DNA from: Sphingomonas lycopersici
GTDB taxonomy: Bacteria > Pseudomonadota > Alphaproteobacteria > Sphingomonadales > Sphingomonadaceae
Length of the DNA stretch: 64,000 bases
NCBI RefSeq assembly: GCF_026130605.1
Contig: NZ_JANFAU010000007.1
Span: 124,001-188,000 of the forward strand
Direction of reading: 5' to 3'
The notes below the pieces were generated by a model. The model ran no database searches. It saw nothing but the letters and a program-made list of their open reading frames with translations, and had not been told where the DNA came from. This document shows, one piece after another, positions 9,175-17,979 of the stretch; position 1 is the stretch's first letter, and each line of letters begins with the position of its first letter. The translations under genes were made by a program, and so were the position numbers.

Positions 9175-9459
9175 TCAAGCGATCAGGTCGAACAGGTCGT
9201 CCCACCGCGGCTTCGTCGCCTCGATCAGCGTGATCTTCCCGTCGCGCTTCCACGCTTTGAGCGCCTTCTTGCGCACGATCGCGTCGAGGATCGTGTCATG
9301 GGGTTCGGCGAGCACCAGCCGCGTCAGCCCATAGCGCCGGCAGAATGACGACCCGGCCCCGCGCCGGTGCTGATCGACCCGCGCTGCGCGATGCGCCGTC
9401 ACCCCGATGTAGAGCACGCCGCGCGGCTTGTTGGTCATGAAATAGGTCCAGCCGCCCAT
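9175..9459 (-). CDS. GIY-YIG family protein, catalytic glutamate replaced
   Basis: A 94-residue small protein of the GIY-YIG nuclease-like family (YhbQ/UPF0213-like size). It starts MGGWTYF at ATG 9459; the longer open frame upstream consists of repeat DNA. The YIG motif is present as GVLYIGVT (14-21) with a following Arg. In relatives the conserved metal-binding glutamate sits in a REK motif; here the matching segment reads AIVRKKALKAW, with Lys in place of Glu. The fold is probably kept, but nuclease activity is doubtful. Many members of this small subfamily have no known role. Repeat hairpins flank the gene on both sides. Confidence 0.82.
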   Translation of the reverse strand: MGGWTYFMTNKPRGVLYIGVTAHRAARVDQHRRGAGSSFCRRYGLTRLVLAEPHDTILDAIVRKKALKAWKRDGKITLIEATKPRWDDLFDLIA

Positions 9460-9486
9460 GTTGCACCGTCGCGTGTGCCGAGGGAG

Positions 9487-9602
9487 ATGCCAGCTTTCGC
9501 TGGCATGACGGGGGGTAAAATAGACCGTCACCCCAGCGCAAGCTGGGGTCTCGTGCCTCAGGCGTCGCGCCAACGGCCCGCGATCCCAGCCTCCGCTGGG
9601 AT
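9487..9602. repeat. Three REP-like hairpins, family D
   Basis: The hairpins lie at 9487-9506 (ATGCCAGC arms), 9531-9548 (CCCCAGC arms) and 9583-9602 (ATCCCAGC arms), spaced about 25-35 bp apart. All show a GCTGG/CCAGC stem next to TGAC or GTCA. They fill the gap between the GIY-YIG and MerR genes. Confidence 0.75.
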
Positions 9603-9624
9603 GACGCACGACACACCACGCCCC

Positions 9625-9963
9625 TCAGACGGCGGCGTCGTAATCCAGCGCTTGCTGCAGCATCGTGCGCACCGCACGCAGCGACGGGACGGACGGCGTG
9701 GCCGCTCGTTTGCCTTCGCTCGCGAGCAATTTCTGCACGCCCTTCACGGTATAGCCGTCGTGATTGAGCAGCCGGTCGATCCGCTCGACCAGTGCGACAT
9801 CGTCGGGCCGGTAATAGCGGCGGTTGCCGGCGCGGGTCAGCGGGCGCAATTGGGGAAAGCGCGTTTCCCAATATCGGAGGACGTGTTGCGGCAAGCCGGT
9901 GGCCGCCGCGACTTCACCAATCGTCCGAAATGCACCCGCTGCCTTGGCGTCCGGTCCCGTCAC
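9625..9963 (-). CDS. MerR family transcriptional regulator
   Basis: A 112-residue protein with an N-terminal MerR winged helix-turn-helix at about residues 14-56 ([19 protein letters not shown], then [10 protein letters not shown]) and a short coiled tail. There is no C-terminal effector domain and no metal-binding cysteine, so this is not a metal sensor. The GTG start lies one base after the ihfA stop codon, so the two genes are certainly co-transcribed. The ihfA-merR order is widely conserved in alphaproteobacteria, but the regulator's targets are unclear. Confidence 0.9.
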   Translation of the reverse strand: MTGPDAKAAGAFRTIGEVAAATGLPQHVLRYWETRFPQLRPLTRAGNRRYYRPDDVALVERIDRLLNHDGYTVKGVQKLLASEGKRAATPSVPSLRAVRTMLQQALDYDAAV

Positions 9964-9964
9964 T

Positions 9965-10264
9965 CTACCCCGCTGCGACGATGCGATCGCGCATCATCTG
10001 GCTGGCGCGAAAGGTGAGCACGCGGCGTGGTGCGATCGGCACCTCGACGCCGGTTTTGGGATTTCGCCCGATCCGCTCGCCTTTATCGCGCAAGACAAAA
10101 GTGCCGAAGCCCGATATCTTGACATTTTCCCCCGCCGCCAGCGCATCGCACAAAAGATCGAGCACCTGCTCTACCATTCGTGCTGAATCGGCTCGCGACA
10201 ATCCCACCTGTCGGTGCAGTGCCTCGGACAGGTCCGCACGCGTCAAGGTTCCCGCATCACTCAT
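9965..10264 (-). CDS. ihfA: Integration host factor subunit alpha
   Basis: A 99-residue HU/IHF family DNA-bending protein, of the usual length. The beta-arm region contains [17 protein letters not shown] and [14 protein letters not shown], with the conserved RNPKTG turn that intercalates into DNA. The position downstream of fabH and next to merR supports the alpha subunit rather than HU. GAGG lies just before the ATG start. Confidence 0.93.
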   Translation of the reverse strand: MSDAGTLTRADLSEALHRQVGLSRADSARMVEQVLDLLCDALAAGENVKISGFGTFVLRDKGERIGRNPKTGVEVPIAPRRVLTFRASQMMRDRIVAAG

Positions 10265-10365
10265 TCCAGCCTCACTCCCCCCCAGGAATAGATGACCAAT
10301 ATTGTAAGTTTATCACCCTGGTTCGTCGCCAGAAAGTAATTTGTTTTTATGGGAGTCGTCCCGTT

Positions 10366-11334
10366 TCAGAAACGGACGACCGAGGCGCCCCAGGTGAAAC
10401 CGCCGCCCATCGCCTCGAGGACGACGATCTGTCCCGGAACGATACGCCCGTCGCGCACGGCGGTATCGAGCGCGAGCGGGACCGACGCGGCGGAGGTATT
10501 GGCGTGGCGATCGACCGTCATCACCACCTTTTCGGCGGGCAGGCCGAGCTTGCGCGCGGTCGCGTCGAGGATGCGGGCATTGGCCTGGTGCGGCACGACC
10601 CAGTCGACATCGTCGGCGGAGAGGCCGGCGGCGACGAGCGATTCCCCCATCACCGTGGCGAGATTGACCACCGCGTGGCGGAACACCTCGCGCCCCTTCA
10701 TCCGCACCTTGCCGACCGTGCCGGTGGTGGAGGGGCCGCCGTCGACATAGAGCAATTCGTTATGCCGCCCGTCGGCGTGGAGCCGGGTGGCGAGGATGCC
10801 GCGCCCGCCCTCGTCGGCGCTGTCCTGCGCCTCGAGCACGATCGCCCCGGCGCCGTCGCCGAACAGGACGCAGGTCGCGCGATCCTCCCAGTCGAGGATG
10901 CGGCTGAACGTCTCGGCGCCGATCACCAGCGCCTTGGCGTGGCCGCCGGCGCGGATCATGCTGTCCGCCACCTGCACCGCATAGAGAAAGCCCGAGCACA
11001 CCGCGGCGACGTCGAACGCGGTGCAATCGTCGATCGCCAGCGCCGCCTGCACCTTGGTCGCGGTGGCGGGGAAGGTCTGATCGGGGGTCGCGGTGGCGAG
11101 GACGATCAGGTCGATCTCCTGCGCATGCACCCCGGCGGCGGCGAGCGCCGCCTTGGCCGCGTCGGTCGCCAGCGTCGCGGTGGTCTCGTCGGGCGAGGCG
11201 ATGTGGCGGAAGCGGATCCCGGTGCGCTCGACGATCCACTCGTCGGAAGTATCGACCATCTCCGCCATTTCGGCGTTCGACACGCGCCGCGCGGGAAGCG
11301 CCGATCCGGTTCCGGTGATGACGCTTCTGATCAT
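10366..11334 (-). CDS. fabH: Beta-ketoacyl-ACP synthase III
   Basis: A 322-residue cytoplasmic enzyme that condenses acetyl-CoA with malonyl-ACP to start fatty acid synthesis. The catalytic triad is in place: Cys113 in [10 protein letters not shown], His249 in VPHQANARI and Asn279 in DRHANTS. It starts at ATG 11334, overlapping the plsX stop codon as ATGA. With plsX and rpmF upstream it forms the conserved lipid-initiation cluster. Confidence 0.97.
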   Translation of the reverse strand: MIRSVITGTGSALPARRVSNAEMAEMVDTSDEWIVERTGIRFRHIASPDETTATLATDAAKAALAAAGVHAQEIDLIVLATATPDQTFPATATKVQAALAIDDCTAFDVAAVCSGFLYAVQVADSMIRAGGHAKALVIGAETFSRILDWEDRATCVLFGDGAGAIVLEAQDSADEGGRGILATRLHADGRHNELLYVDGGPSTTGTVGKVRMKGREVFRHAVVNLATVMGESLVAAGLSADDVDWVVPHQANARILDATARKLGLPAEKVVMTVDRHANTSAASVPLALDTAVRDGRIVPGQIVVLEAMGGGFTWGASVVRF

Positions 11335-12362
11335 GAAGTCTGCTTTTCGAAATTGCCGAGGTCTGTCGCGATGCGCCGCGCGAGATCGGCCTGCACCATC
11401 TTGGCCGCGGCGCCGATCGCGGTCGCCACGCCGAGCTCGTTGGCGCCGCCGTGGCTCTTCACCACCAGCCCGTTGAGCCCGAGGAACACCGCGCCATTGT
11501 GATTGTTGGGATCGAGATGATCGCGCAGCAGCTCGGTCGCCGGGCGCGAGATCAGGAAGCCGATCTTCGAGCGTACCGATGAGGTGAAGGCGCGCTTCAG
11601 CAGGTCCGCGACGAAGCGCGCGGTGCCCTCGGCGGTCTTGAGCGCGATATTGCCCGAGAAGCCGTCGCAGACGATCACGTCGACATCGCCGCGCGACAGC
11701 TGATTGCCCTCGATGAACCCGGTGAAGCGCAGCGGCAGATGCGTCGCGGCGCGCAGGCCCTGCGCGGCGTCGCGAATCTCCTCGGTGCCCTTCTGATCCT
11801 CGCTGCCGATGTTGAGCAGCGCGACGCGCGGGCTTTCGAGATCGAGCATCGTGCGCGCATAGGCCGCGCCCATCACCGCGAATTGCATCAGGTTGCGCGC
11901 ATCGCACTCTGTATTGGCGCCGAGATCGAGCATCACCGCGTCGTTCGCGCCGAGCGAGGGCAGCAGCGCGGCGAGCGCGGGGCGATCGATCCCCGGCATC
12001 GTGCGCAGCGCGAGCTTGGCCATCGCCATCAGCGCGCCGGTGTTGCCCGACGACACGGCGGCGCCCGCGCGACCCTGCTTCACGCAGTCGATCGCGATGC
12101 CCATCGAGGTGGTCTTGGCGCGGCGCAGCGCACGGCCGGCCGTCTCGCTCGACCCGACGATGTCGGGCGCGTGGACGATCTCCGCATTGCTGCTCAGATT
12201 GGGGTGGTTTTTCAGCCCGTCGCGAATCGCCGCCTCGTCGCCGACGAGAAGGAATTTCATCCCCTCGAAGCGACGGCGCGCGCGCGCGACGCCGGCGAGC
12301 ATGACCGACAATCCCTCGTCACCGCCCATCGCATCGACGGCGATCCACGAGCTGTCGGACAT
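11331..12362 (-). CDS. plsX: Phosphate acyltransferase PlsX
   Basis: A 343-residue peripheral enzyme that makes acyl-phosphate from acyl-ACP, the donor used by PlsY in phospholipid synthesis. The start region [33 protein letters not shown] and the C-terminal [12 protein letters not shown] are family hallmarks. ATG 12362 is preferred; an in-frame TTG immediately before it is possible. AGGGGGG lies about 10 nt upstream. It follows rpmF at 30 bp and overlaps fabH by 4 bp. Confidence 0.96.
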   Translation of the reverse strand: MSDSSWIAVDAMGGDEGLSVMLAGVARARRRFEGMKFLLVGDEAAIRDGLKNHPNLSSNAEIVHAPDIVGSSETAGRALRRAKTTSMGIAIDCVKQGRAGAAVSSGNTGALMAMAKLALRTMPGIDRPALAALLPSLGANDAVMLDLGANTECDARNLMQFAVMGAAYARTMLDLESPRVALLNIGSEDQKGTEEIRDAAQGLRAATHLPLRFTGFIEGNQLSRGDVDVIVCDGFSGNIALKTAEGTARFVADLLKRAFTSSVRSKIGFLISRPATELLRDHLDPNNHNGAVFLGLNGLVVKSHGGANELGVATAIGAAAKMVQADLARRIATDLGNFEKQTS

Positions 12363-12392
12363 CAACCGGCGACCCCCCTGTTGGCCGGGCTA

Positions 12393-12572
12393 TCAGCCCT
12401 CGACGGAAACGACTTCGCGTCCGTTATAATGGCCGCATGCCGGGCACAGATTGTGCGGACGCTTCAGTTCGCCACAGTTCGGGCATTCCTGAAACGCCTC
12501 GACCGAGAGCGCATCGTGCGCGCGACGCATGCCGCGGCGGGAAGGAGAAGTTTTTCGCTTGGGGACGGCCAT
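12393..12572 (-). CDS. rpmF: 50S ribosomal protein L32
   Basis: A 59-residue ribosomal protein beginning [17 protein letters not shown], the canonical L32 start. It has a four-cysteine zinc ribbon (Cys30 and Cys33 in CPNC, Cys43 and Cys46 in CPAC). It leads the rpmF-plsX-fabH-ihfA-merR run. In many proteobacteria yceD precedes rpmF; here yceD lies about 10 kb away. Confidence 0.97.
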   Translation of the reverse strand: MAVPKRKTSPSRRGMRRAHDALSVEAFQECPNCGELKRPHNLCPACGHYNGREVVSVEG

Positions 12573-12940
12573 CGCGGCACCTTGATCCGTATTCAGTTCA
12601 AAAGGAGGCGATTCGCCCAGAACGACTGAGACGCAACCGACGTATATACATACGCCGGCCGCGCCGGGCGGCCGGGCGCATCGCGAAGCCCCGCGCCTAT
12701 AGCGGATTATCCTCGCGTTGCAAGCCGCGCGCGCGAATGGCGAAATTCCCGCGGCGGAATCCGGCGTCGCCGCATCCGGTCGCCTTGTCCGCGCCGGGGC
12801 CGGGGGTTCATGTCGGCCGCGCCGCGCGAATCGCGCCGCACCCCCGGCGCGAATGGATTTCCGCCTTCGCGCGAATGACGTAAGGATGGAATATGCCCCC
12901 GTGGATCGGGCTAACAGACGGGGAATAAAGGGAGGGGCGA
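12573..12940. other. Divergent intergenic region between rpmF and the MAPEG gene
   Basis: These 368 bp should hold the promoters of both flanking genes. I found no convincing -35/-10 pair by eye. AAGGTG lies before rpmF and GGGAGGGG before the MAPEG start. The only clear element is a decayed REP-like arm at 12848-12880. Confidence 0.5.
12848..12880. repeat. Decayed REP-like arm, family B
   Basis: The segment GGATTTCCGCCTTCGC followed by GCGAATGACG matches one arm of the perfect family B pair at 15516-15609 with a few changes. The partner arm is missing. Confidence 0.6.
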
Positions 12941-13384
12941 ATGATGATGCTTCCGGTGACCTTGGTGCTGGCGGCGGCCGCCGGGCTGATCAATCTGTGG
13001 CTCGGGCTGCGGCTGGTGCGCGGGCGGATGGGGGGCGTGTCGATCGGCGACGGCGGCAAGCCCGAAATGCTCGCCGGGATGCGCGCGCACGCCAATTTCG
13101 CCGAATATGCGCCGCTGGTGGTGATTCTCACCGCGCTGATCGAGCTGGCGCGCGGCCCGTCGCTGCTATTGTGGACGCTCACCGCGATATTCGTCGTCGC
13201 GCGGCTGCTCCATCCGCTCGGCATGGCGCGCCCCGCGCCCAACCCGCTGCGCGCCGCCGGGGCGCTCGGGACGTGGATCGTCACCGCGGTGCTCGCGATA
13301 TGGGGGCTGACGATCGCCTATCAGGCCAATGCCGCGCCGCCGTCGCACGGCCCCGCGATCGAGACGGTCGCGCCGCGCGGGTGA
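12941..13384 (+). CDS. MAPEG family membrane protein
   Basis: A 147-residue inner-membrane protein with four hydrophobic segments, matching the MAPEG superfamily (relatives of glutathione transferases and eicosanoid enzymes, YecN-like in bacteria). [11 protein letters not shown] and ARLLHPLGM are the recognisable family segments. ATG 12941 follows GGGAGGGG. No specific substrate is indicated; bacterial members are assumed to act on glutathione conjugates or lipophilic electrophiles. It converges with the acylphosphatase gene. Confidence 0.85.
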   Translation: MMMLPVTLVLAAAAGLINLWLGLRLVRGRMGGVSIGDGGKPEMLAGMRAHANFAEYAPLVVILTALIELARGPSLLLWTLTAIFVVARLLHPLGMARPAPNPLRAAGALGTWIVTAVLAIWGLTIAYQANAAPPSHGPAIETVAPRG

Positions 13385-13406
13385 TTCTTCATCGGGGGGG
13401 AGGGGT

Positions 13407-13685
13407 TTACGCGGTCGAGCGGCGGTGGAAACCCTCCAGCGGCTCGTCGGAGGCGTCGACGCTGACCGCGACCTCATCGACGCGCGACGGCGGCGAGCCC
13501 TGTCGCGCGGTGGCGATGACCGCCTCGATCAGGTGTTCGGGGCATTCCACCAATGCCTCGACCGAACCGTCCGCCCGGTTGCGCACCCAGCCGCTCACCC
13601 CGAGCGCACGCATCCGCGCGACGAACCAGTCGCGATAATAGACGCCCTGCACCCGCCCGGTGACGATCAGGCGGCGGCGCATCAT
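13407..13685 (-). CDS. Acylphosphatase
   Basis: A 92-residue enzyme that hydrolyses acyl phosphates. The active-site pattern GRVQGVYYRDW carries the phosphate-binding Arg18, and GWVRNRADG carries Asn36. The length is typical. It starts within the stop codon of the upstream cyclophilin gene (ATGA), so the two are translationally coupled. Confidence 0.93.
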   Translation of the reverse strand: MMRRRLIVTGRVQGVYYRDWFVARMRALGVSGWVRNRADGSVEALVECPEHLIEAVIATARQGSPPSRVDEVAVSVDASDEPLEGFHRRSTA

Positions 13686-14326
13686 CCGTCCTTGCGCCCC
13701 TCGATCAGCCACGGGCGCGGGCGCCCGGTCGGCCTGGGCGTCCCGTCGAGTCGCACTGCGCGTCGGACGTAGACCGGCTTCATCAGCATCGTGCCCCCCA
13801 TCCCGCCGCCGGTCGGCTGGGCGAGGATGCGGCGCACCACGTCCTGCCCGCCGACCACTCGCCCGAAGGCGGCATAGCCGGGGTGGCCGGGGGAGGCGTC
13901 CATCGACGGCATCGCGCCGACGGTGATGAACCAATTGCCGTTGGCCGATCCCGGCTCGCCGCGCCGCGCCATCGAGATCGTCATGTCGAGGTGGCGGATC
14001 CCGGTCTTGTTGGTCGGCTCGTGCGCGATCGTATCGAGGAAGCGCCGCGCGTCGGTGCGGATCCCCGACTGGACGAAGCCGAATTGCGGCGCCTGCTTGC
14101 TCCGCGCGACACGATAGAAGCTGATCCCGTCGAACCGCCCGTCGTCGACATAGCGCATGAAATTGGCGGTCGAGACCGGCGCATGCTTCGCATCGAGCGC
14201 GAGGACGACATTGCCGAGCGCGGTCTCCAGCCGCACCCGGACGAACCCCGGGCTCGCCCGGTCGGCGCGCTGCGCGGCAGCCGGGGCGACGAGGAGAAGG
14301 GCGGCGAGCAGGGCGAGAACGCGCAT
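13682..14326 (-). CDS. Periplasmic cyclophilin-type peptidyl-prolyl isomerase
   Basis: A 214-residue protein with a Sec signal peptide (MRVLALLAALLLVAPAAA) followed by a cyclophilin domain. FYRV carries the catalytic Arg, and NGNWFITVG and GYAAFGRVVGG match the family core. It would catalyse proline isomerisation in the periplasm. ATG 14326 was chosen because it puts the signal peptide at the N-terminus. It lies 39 bp after the exported hydrolase gene and overlaps acylphosphatase by 4 bp. Confidence 0.9.
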   Translation of the reverse strand: MRVLALLAALLLVAPAAAQRADRASPGFVRVRLETALGNVVLALDAKHAPVSTANFMRYVDDGRFDGISFYRVARSKQAPQFGFVQSGIRTDARRFLDTIAHEPTNKTGIRHLDMTISMARRGEPGSANGNWFITVGAMPSMDASPGHPGYAAFGRVVGGQDVVRRILAQPTGGGMGGTMLMKPVYVRRAVRLDGTPRPTGRPRPWLIEGRKDG

Positions 14327-14365
14327 GACCGCGCGGTTAGAAAACCCGGTGCGGCGCGGCAAGCG

Positions 14366-15451
14366 TCATGGCGCGGTGCGTGCCAGAAGCCCGGCGAGAT
14401 CGTTCTTCCAGAATTTCGCCCAGGTATGCGTGCCGTGTCCGCGGGTGTCGGCGGTCTCGGCGATCAGCCGGAAGCGGGTGTCGGGCATCCGCTTCACCGC
14501 TTCCTCGGGGAAGGGGAGGTTGCGCGGGTTGATGAAATCGTCGGCCGAATTGATCCACAGCATTGGCGCCCGGATCGCCTCCAGCCTGGGCCAGGGATCG
14601 TAGTTTCGCGACGAATCGAGCTGATAGATCAGATCGTTGGCATCGATCCCCTTGATCGACGCGGCGACCTTCTCGCGCGCATAGGCGACCGCCGCGTCGC
14701 GTGTCGGATAGGTCGATTGGAGATAGAGCGGCGCCCCACCGGCGATGAACAGCAGCGAGGCAGCGCCCCGCACGCCCTGCGCCGGCTGGGCGGTATAATT
14801 GCCGCGGTTCCACGCCGGATCGTTCTCGATCGAATCGATCGCGAGCTGGCGCCACATCCGGTTGAGCCCGGCGATCTGCACCGGCTCGCACGCCATCGGC
14901 ATCAGCGCGCGGGAGAAATCGGGGAAGGTCTCGCCCCATACGAAGGCGTGCATGCACCCCATCGAGGTGCCCATGATCAGCCGCATCTGGCGGATCCCGA
15001 AATGCTCGGCGAGCAGCCGGTGCTGCGCGGCGACCATGTCGTCATAATCGTAGCGCGGGAAGGCCATCCGCTGCCCGTCCGACGGCTTGGACGACCCGCC
15101 ATGCCCGATATTGTCGGGAAGGATGATGAAATAGCGGGTGATGTCGAGCGGCTGGCCGGGGCCGTAGAGCTCGTCGGCGAATTGCGGCTGGAGGAATTGC
15201 TTCCCCGTGCCGCCGGTGCCGTGGAGCACCATCACCGCATTGTCGATCTCCCCCGCCGCGTTGCGATGCGGGGTGCCGAGCGTGGTGTAGTGAAGCCTGA
15301 GGCTCGGGAGCGTCTCGCCCGAGCGGAAGGCGAAATCGCGGATGACGAAATCGCCTTCCTTGATCGGCCATTGCTTGGCGGCGGGCGCAGGCGGCGGCGG
15401 TGCGGGCTGCGCGGCGGGGGCAGCGGCGGCGAGGAGCAGGGCGAGAAGCAT
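14366..15451 (-). CDS. Exported alpha/beta hydrolase, homoserine acetyltransferase-like
   Basis: A 361-residue alpha/beta-hydrolase of the MetX-like family. A short signal sequence (MLLALLLAAAAPAA) and a Pro/Ala linker precede the domain. The nucleophile is Ser163 in GTSMGCMH, the acid is Asp304 or Asp305 in NSADDF, and the base is His339 or His342 in GHGTHT. True MetX is cytoplasmic; the signal peptide argues for a periplasmic esterase or acyltransferase instead. It heads a likely operon with the cyclophilin and acylphosphatase genes. Confidence 0.82.
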   Translation of the reverse strand: MLLALLLAAAAPAAQPAPPPPAPAAKQWPIKEGDFVIRDFAFRSGETLPSLRLHYTTLGTPHRNAAGEIDNAVMVLHGTGGTGKQFLQPQFADELYGPGQPLDITRYFIILPDNIGHGGSSKPSDGQRMAFPRYDYDDMVAAQHRLLAEHFGIRQMRLIMGTSMGCMHAFVWGETFPDFSRALMPMACEPVQIAGLNRMWRQLAIDSIENDPAWNRGNYTAQPAQGVRGAASLLFIAGGAPLYLQSTYPTRDAAVAYAREKVAASIKGIDANDLIYQLDSSRNYDPWPRLEAIRAPMLWINSADDFINPRNLPFPEEAVKRMPDTRFRLIAETADTRGHGTHTWAKFWKNDLAGLLARTAP

Positions 15452-15515
15452 GAGCGCAAGGTTAGCGCGGAATGCGGCGCGTGCCAGTGGTCAGGTGCTG
15501 GCCTCCCCCCCTCCC

Positions 15516-15609
15516 GTCATTCCCGCGAAGGCGGGAATCCATTCACTCAGACCTCAGCGATAGAATCGCGCCGCCAGCGTTGATGGATTCCCGCCTTCGC
15601 GGGAATGAC
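15516..15609. repeat. REPIN-like pair, family B
   Basis: Two perfect 26 bp inverted arms (15516-15541 and 15584-15609) enclose a 42 bp spacer. Each arm is itself a hairpin with core CCCGCGAAGGCGGG, flanked outside by GTCATT and inside by AATCCA. This two-REP inverted layout is the classic REPIN form. Confidence 0.85.
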
Positions 15610-15627
15610 GAGGAGGAAACGGGAATC

Positions 15628-15664
15628 GAAAAAGGGCGGCGCCTCGGGTGAGGCGTCGCCCTTT
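15628..15664 (-). terminator. Intrinsic terminator after etfA
   Basis: A 15 bp stem with one mismatch (AAAGGGCGGCGCCTC with its partner) and a 4 nt loop, followed by T5 on the minus strand. It lies about 125 bp after the etfA stop. Confidence 0.8.
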
Positions 15665-15787
15665 CGATCCGGGGCCGACGCGGGAGCAAGTCCCGCGTCG
15701 TCGGACGCCGCTGTGGCGGCGCCGGCCGGCCGTGGCTCTATGCCCTCGCTCCGCTTGGGCACCCCCGTGGAGCTTCGCTCCACGAGC

Positions 15788-16717
15788 TTAGAGCTTTTGC
15801 GTCAACTCGGGCACCACCTTGAACAGATCGCCGACCAGCCCGATGTCCGCGACCTGGAAGATCGGCGCGTCCTCGTCCTTGTTGATCGCGATGATCGTCT
15901 TGGAATCCTTCATCCCGGCGAGGTGCTGGATCGCGCCCGAGATGCCGACCGCGATATAGACTTCCGGCGCGACGATCTTGCCGGTCTGGCCGACCTGATA
16001 GTCGTTGGGCACATAGCCCGCGTCGACCGCCGCGCGGCTTGCGCCGACGCCCGCGCCGAGCTTGTCGGCGAGCGGCTCGATGATCGCGTGGAAATTCTCG
16101 CTGTTCTGCAGCGCGCGACCACCCGAGACGATGATCTTGGCCGAGGTCAGCTCCGGCCGCTCGGACTTGGCGATTTCCTGGCCCTCGAAGGTCGAAAGCC
16201 CCTTGTCCCCCGTCGAGGCGACCGCCTCGATCGCGCCCGAACCGCCCTCGGGCGCCGCCTTTTCGAAGGCGGTGCCGCGCACGGTGATCACCTTCTTGGC
16301 GTCCTTGGTCTGCACCGTCGCGATCGCATTGCCGGCGTAGATCGGGCGGGTGAAGGTGTCCGGCCCTTCGACCGACAGGATGTCGCTGATCTGCATCACG
16401 TCGAGCAACGCGGCGACGCGCGGCGCGACATTCTTGCCGTTGCTGGTCGCGGGCACGACGAAGGCGTCGTGGCTTGCCATCAGCTCGGCGACGAGCGGCG
16501 CGACATTCTCGGCCAGCGCATGCGCGAAGGCGGCGTCGTCGGCGACATGGACCTTGCCCACGCCGGCGATCTTGGCGGCCTGCTCGGCCACCGCGCCGAC
16601 GCCCTGGCCGGCGACGAGCAGATGAACCTCGCCCAGCTTCGACGCGGCGGTCACCGCGGAAAGCGTGGCATCCTTGACGGTGGCGCCGTCATGTTCGACC
16701 CAAACGAGCGTCTTCAC
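15788..16717 (-). CDS. etfA: Electron transfer flavoprotein subunit alpha
   Basis: A 309-residue FAD-binding subunit of ETF, which carries electrons from acyl-CoA dehydrogenases to ETF-ubiquinone oxidoreductase. The C-terminal FAD motif is clear: SGGRALQ, then [20 protein letters not shown], then [16 protein letters not shown]. The GTG start overlaps the etfB stop as GTGA, so the two subunits are coupled. Confidence 0.97.
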   Translation of the reverse strand: MKTLVWVEHDGATVKDATLSAVTAASKLGEVHLLVAGQGVGAVAEQAAKIAGVGKVHVADDAAFAHALAENVAPLVAELMASHDAFVVPATSNGKNVAPRVAALLDVMQISDILSVEGPDTFTRPIYAGNAIATVQTKDAKKVITVRGTAFEKAAPEGGSGAIEAVASTGDKGLSTFEGQEIAKSERPELTSAKIIVSGGRALQNSENFHAIIEPLADKLGAGVGASRAAVDAGYVPNDYQVGQTGKIVAPEVYIAVGISGAIQHLAGMKDSKTIIAINKDEDAPIFQVADIGLVGDLFKVVPELTQKL

Positions 16718-17463
16718 TTGGCAACTCCCATCGCCTTGAGTTTCGCGACCAGTTCGTCGACGTCGGCAACCTTGACCCCCGCGGTGCGCTTCGGCGGCTC
16801 GACCACCTTGAGCGTGGTGAGGCGCGGGGTCACGTCGACGCCGTAATCGCCCGGCGACTTGACGCCAAGCGGCTTCGACTTCGCCTTCATGATGTTGGGC
16901 AGCGAGGCATAGCGCGGCTCGTTGAGGCGGAGATCGGTGGTGACGATCGCCGGCAGCTTGAACGAATCGGTCTCGAGCCCGCCGTCGACCTCGCGGGTGA
17001 CCTTGACCGTCTCGCCCGACACCTCGACCTTGGAGGCGAAGGTGCCCTGGCCCCAGCCGAGCAGCCCGGCGAGCATCTGGCCGGTCTGGTTGTTGTCGTC
17101 GTCGATCGCCTGCTTGCCGAGGATGATCAGCCCCGGCTGCTCTTCACCGGCGATCTTGGCGAGGATCTTGGCGATCGCCAGCGGCTCGGCCTTCTCGTCG
17201 GTCTGGACGAGGATCGCGCGATCGGCGCCCATCGCCAGCGCGGTGCGCAGCGTTTCCTGCGCCTTGGCTTCGCCGATCGAGACCGCGACGATCTCGGTCG
17301 CGACGCCCTTTTCCTTGAGGCGAATCGCTTCCTCGACCGCGATTTCGTCGAACGGGTTCATCGACATCTTCACATTGGCGAGGTCGACGCCCGAGCCGTC
17401 CGCCTTCACGCGGGGCTTCACGTTATAGTCAAGCACGCGCTTGACCGGCACCAGCACCTTCAT
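16714..17463 (-). CDS. etfB: Electron transfer flavoprotein subunit beta
   Basis: A 249-residue AMP-binding ETF subunit beginning [16 protein letters not shown]. The signature [18 protein letters not shown] is present. ATG 17463 matches the family N-terminus; the longer frame upstream has no support. It forms an operon with etfA. Confidence 0.97.
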   Translation of the reverse strand: MKVLVPVKRVLDYNVKPRVKADGSGVDLANVKMSMNPFDEIAVEEAIRLKEKGVATEIVAVSIGEAKAQETLRTALAMGADRAILVQTDEKAEPLAIAKILAKIAGEEQPGLIILGKQAIDDDNNQTGQMLAGLLGWGQGTFASKVEVSGETVKVTREVDGGLETDSFKLPAIVTTDLRLNEPRYASLPNIMKAKSKPLGVKSPGDYGVDVTPRLTTLKVVEPPKRTAGVKVADVDELVAKLKAMGVAK

Positions 17464-17772
17464 CGGCAGCATCTCCATTGGCGCGATTTTCGAACAGTGG
17501 TTCGCTAATGCAGCAGAATCGACGCAAGTCCAGCCCAAACGTCCGTTGCGGGAGATGGGGCGGGGCGCTGGCGCGGTTCAGTCGCGTAATATCATGCTGC
17601 GGCAAACGGCGTGCATGCGAAATTCGTTGCGCTGGCGTAACCGTACCGAGATCGAAAAATGCGGCGTTGCCGTAAGGAAGGCCGTGCCGCAGCACGGCAG
17701 ATAGGACGCACCCCCTTCGCCCGAAAAGGGCAGGATAAGAGATTCTAAAGCTAGTGTGAAAAATGTGATCCG

Positions 17773-17889
17773 CCCCGGCGAAGGCCGGGGCCCAGTTACG
17801 ATCGGCGCACGGCTGGACCCCGGCCTTCGCCGGGGTGGAAAGTGGGAAAGCACGACGCTCCAACAACTTTGTGCTCCCGCGAAGGCGGG
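17773..17889. repeat. Composite REPIN-like element (families C and B)
   Basis: Inverted C arms lie at 17773-17790 (CCCCGGCGAAGGCCGGGG) and 17818-17835 around a 27 bp spacer. A family B arm with an extra CAACAACTTT tail follows at 17861-17889. The last 29 bp occur exactly, in reverse orientation, at 54516-54544, also next to a C pair. Confidence 0.85.
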
Positions 17890-17894
17890 GACAC

Positions 17895-17926
17895 AAAAAA
17901 GGCCGCCGCACTTGCGACGACCTTTT
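17895..17926 (-). terminator. Intrinsic terminator after sucC
   Basis: On the minus strand a 12 bp stem with two G-U pairs (AAGGTCGTCGCA and partner) is followed by T6. It lies 55 bp after the sucC stop. Confidence 0.8.
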
Positions 17927-17979
17927 GCCGGCATTGTATCCGCCGCGTCGCCCCGAGAGGAACGACGCGGCGGAACGGA

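Larger units (their letters stand above)
15452..15787. other. Gap between etfA and the hydrolase gene: repeats and terminator
   Basis: These 336 bp hold a family B repeat pair, the etfA terminator and two further small palindromes (about 15667-15702 and 15769-15785). I see no coding sequence. Confidence 0.6.
17464..17979. other. Long gap between sucC and etfB
   Basis: These 516 bp hold the sucC terminator and a composite REP-like element (17773-17889). The remaining 300 bp next to etfB should carry its promoter and leader. I found no gene and no clear promoter there, and no sucD. Confidence 0.55.

Noticed and set aside
9065..9602. Possible CRISPR array (several similar short repeats)
   Set aside because: The units are individual palindromes of different sequence with irregular spacing and a gene between them. 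There is no constant repeat, no equal spacers and no cas gene.
14366..15451. Homoserine O-acetyltransferase (metX) proper
   Set aside because: The signal peptide and Pro-rich linker suggest export, which would not fit methionine synthesis. The call was kept at alpha/beta hydrolase, MetX-like.
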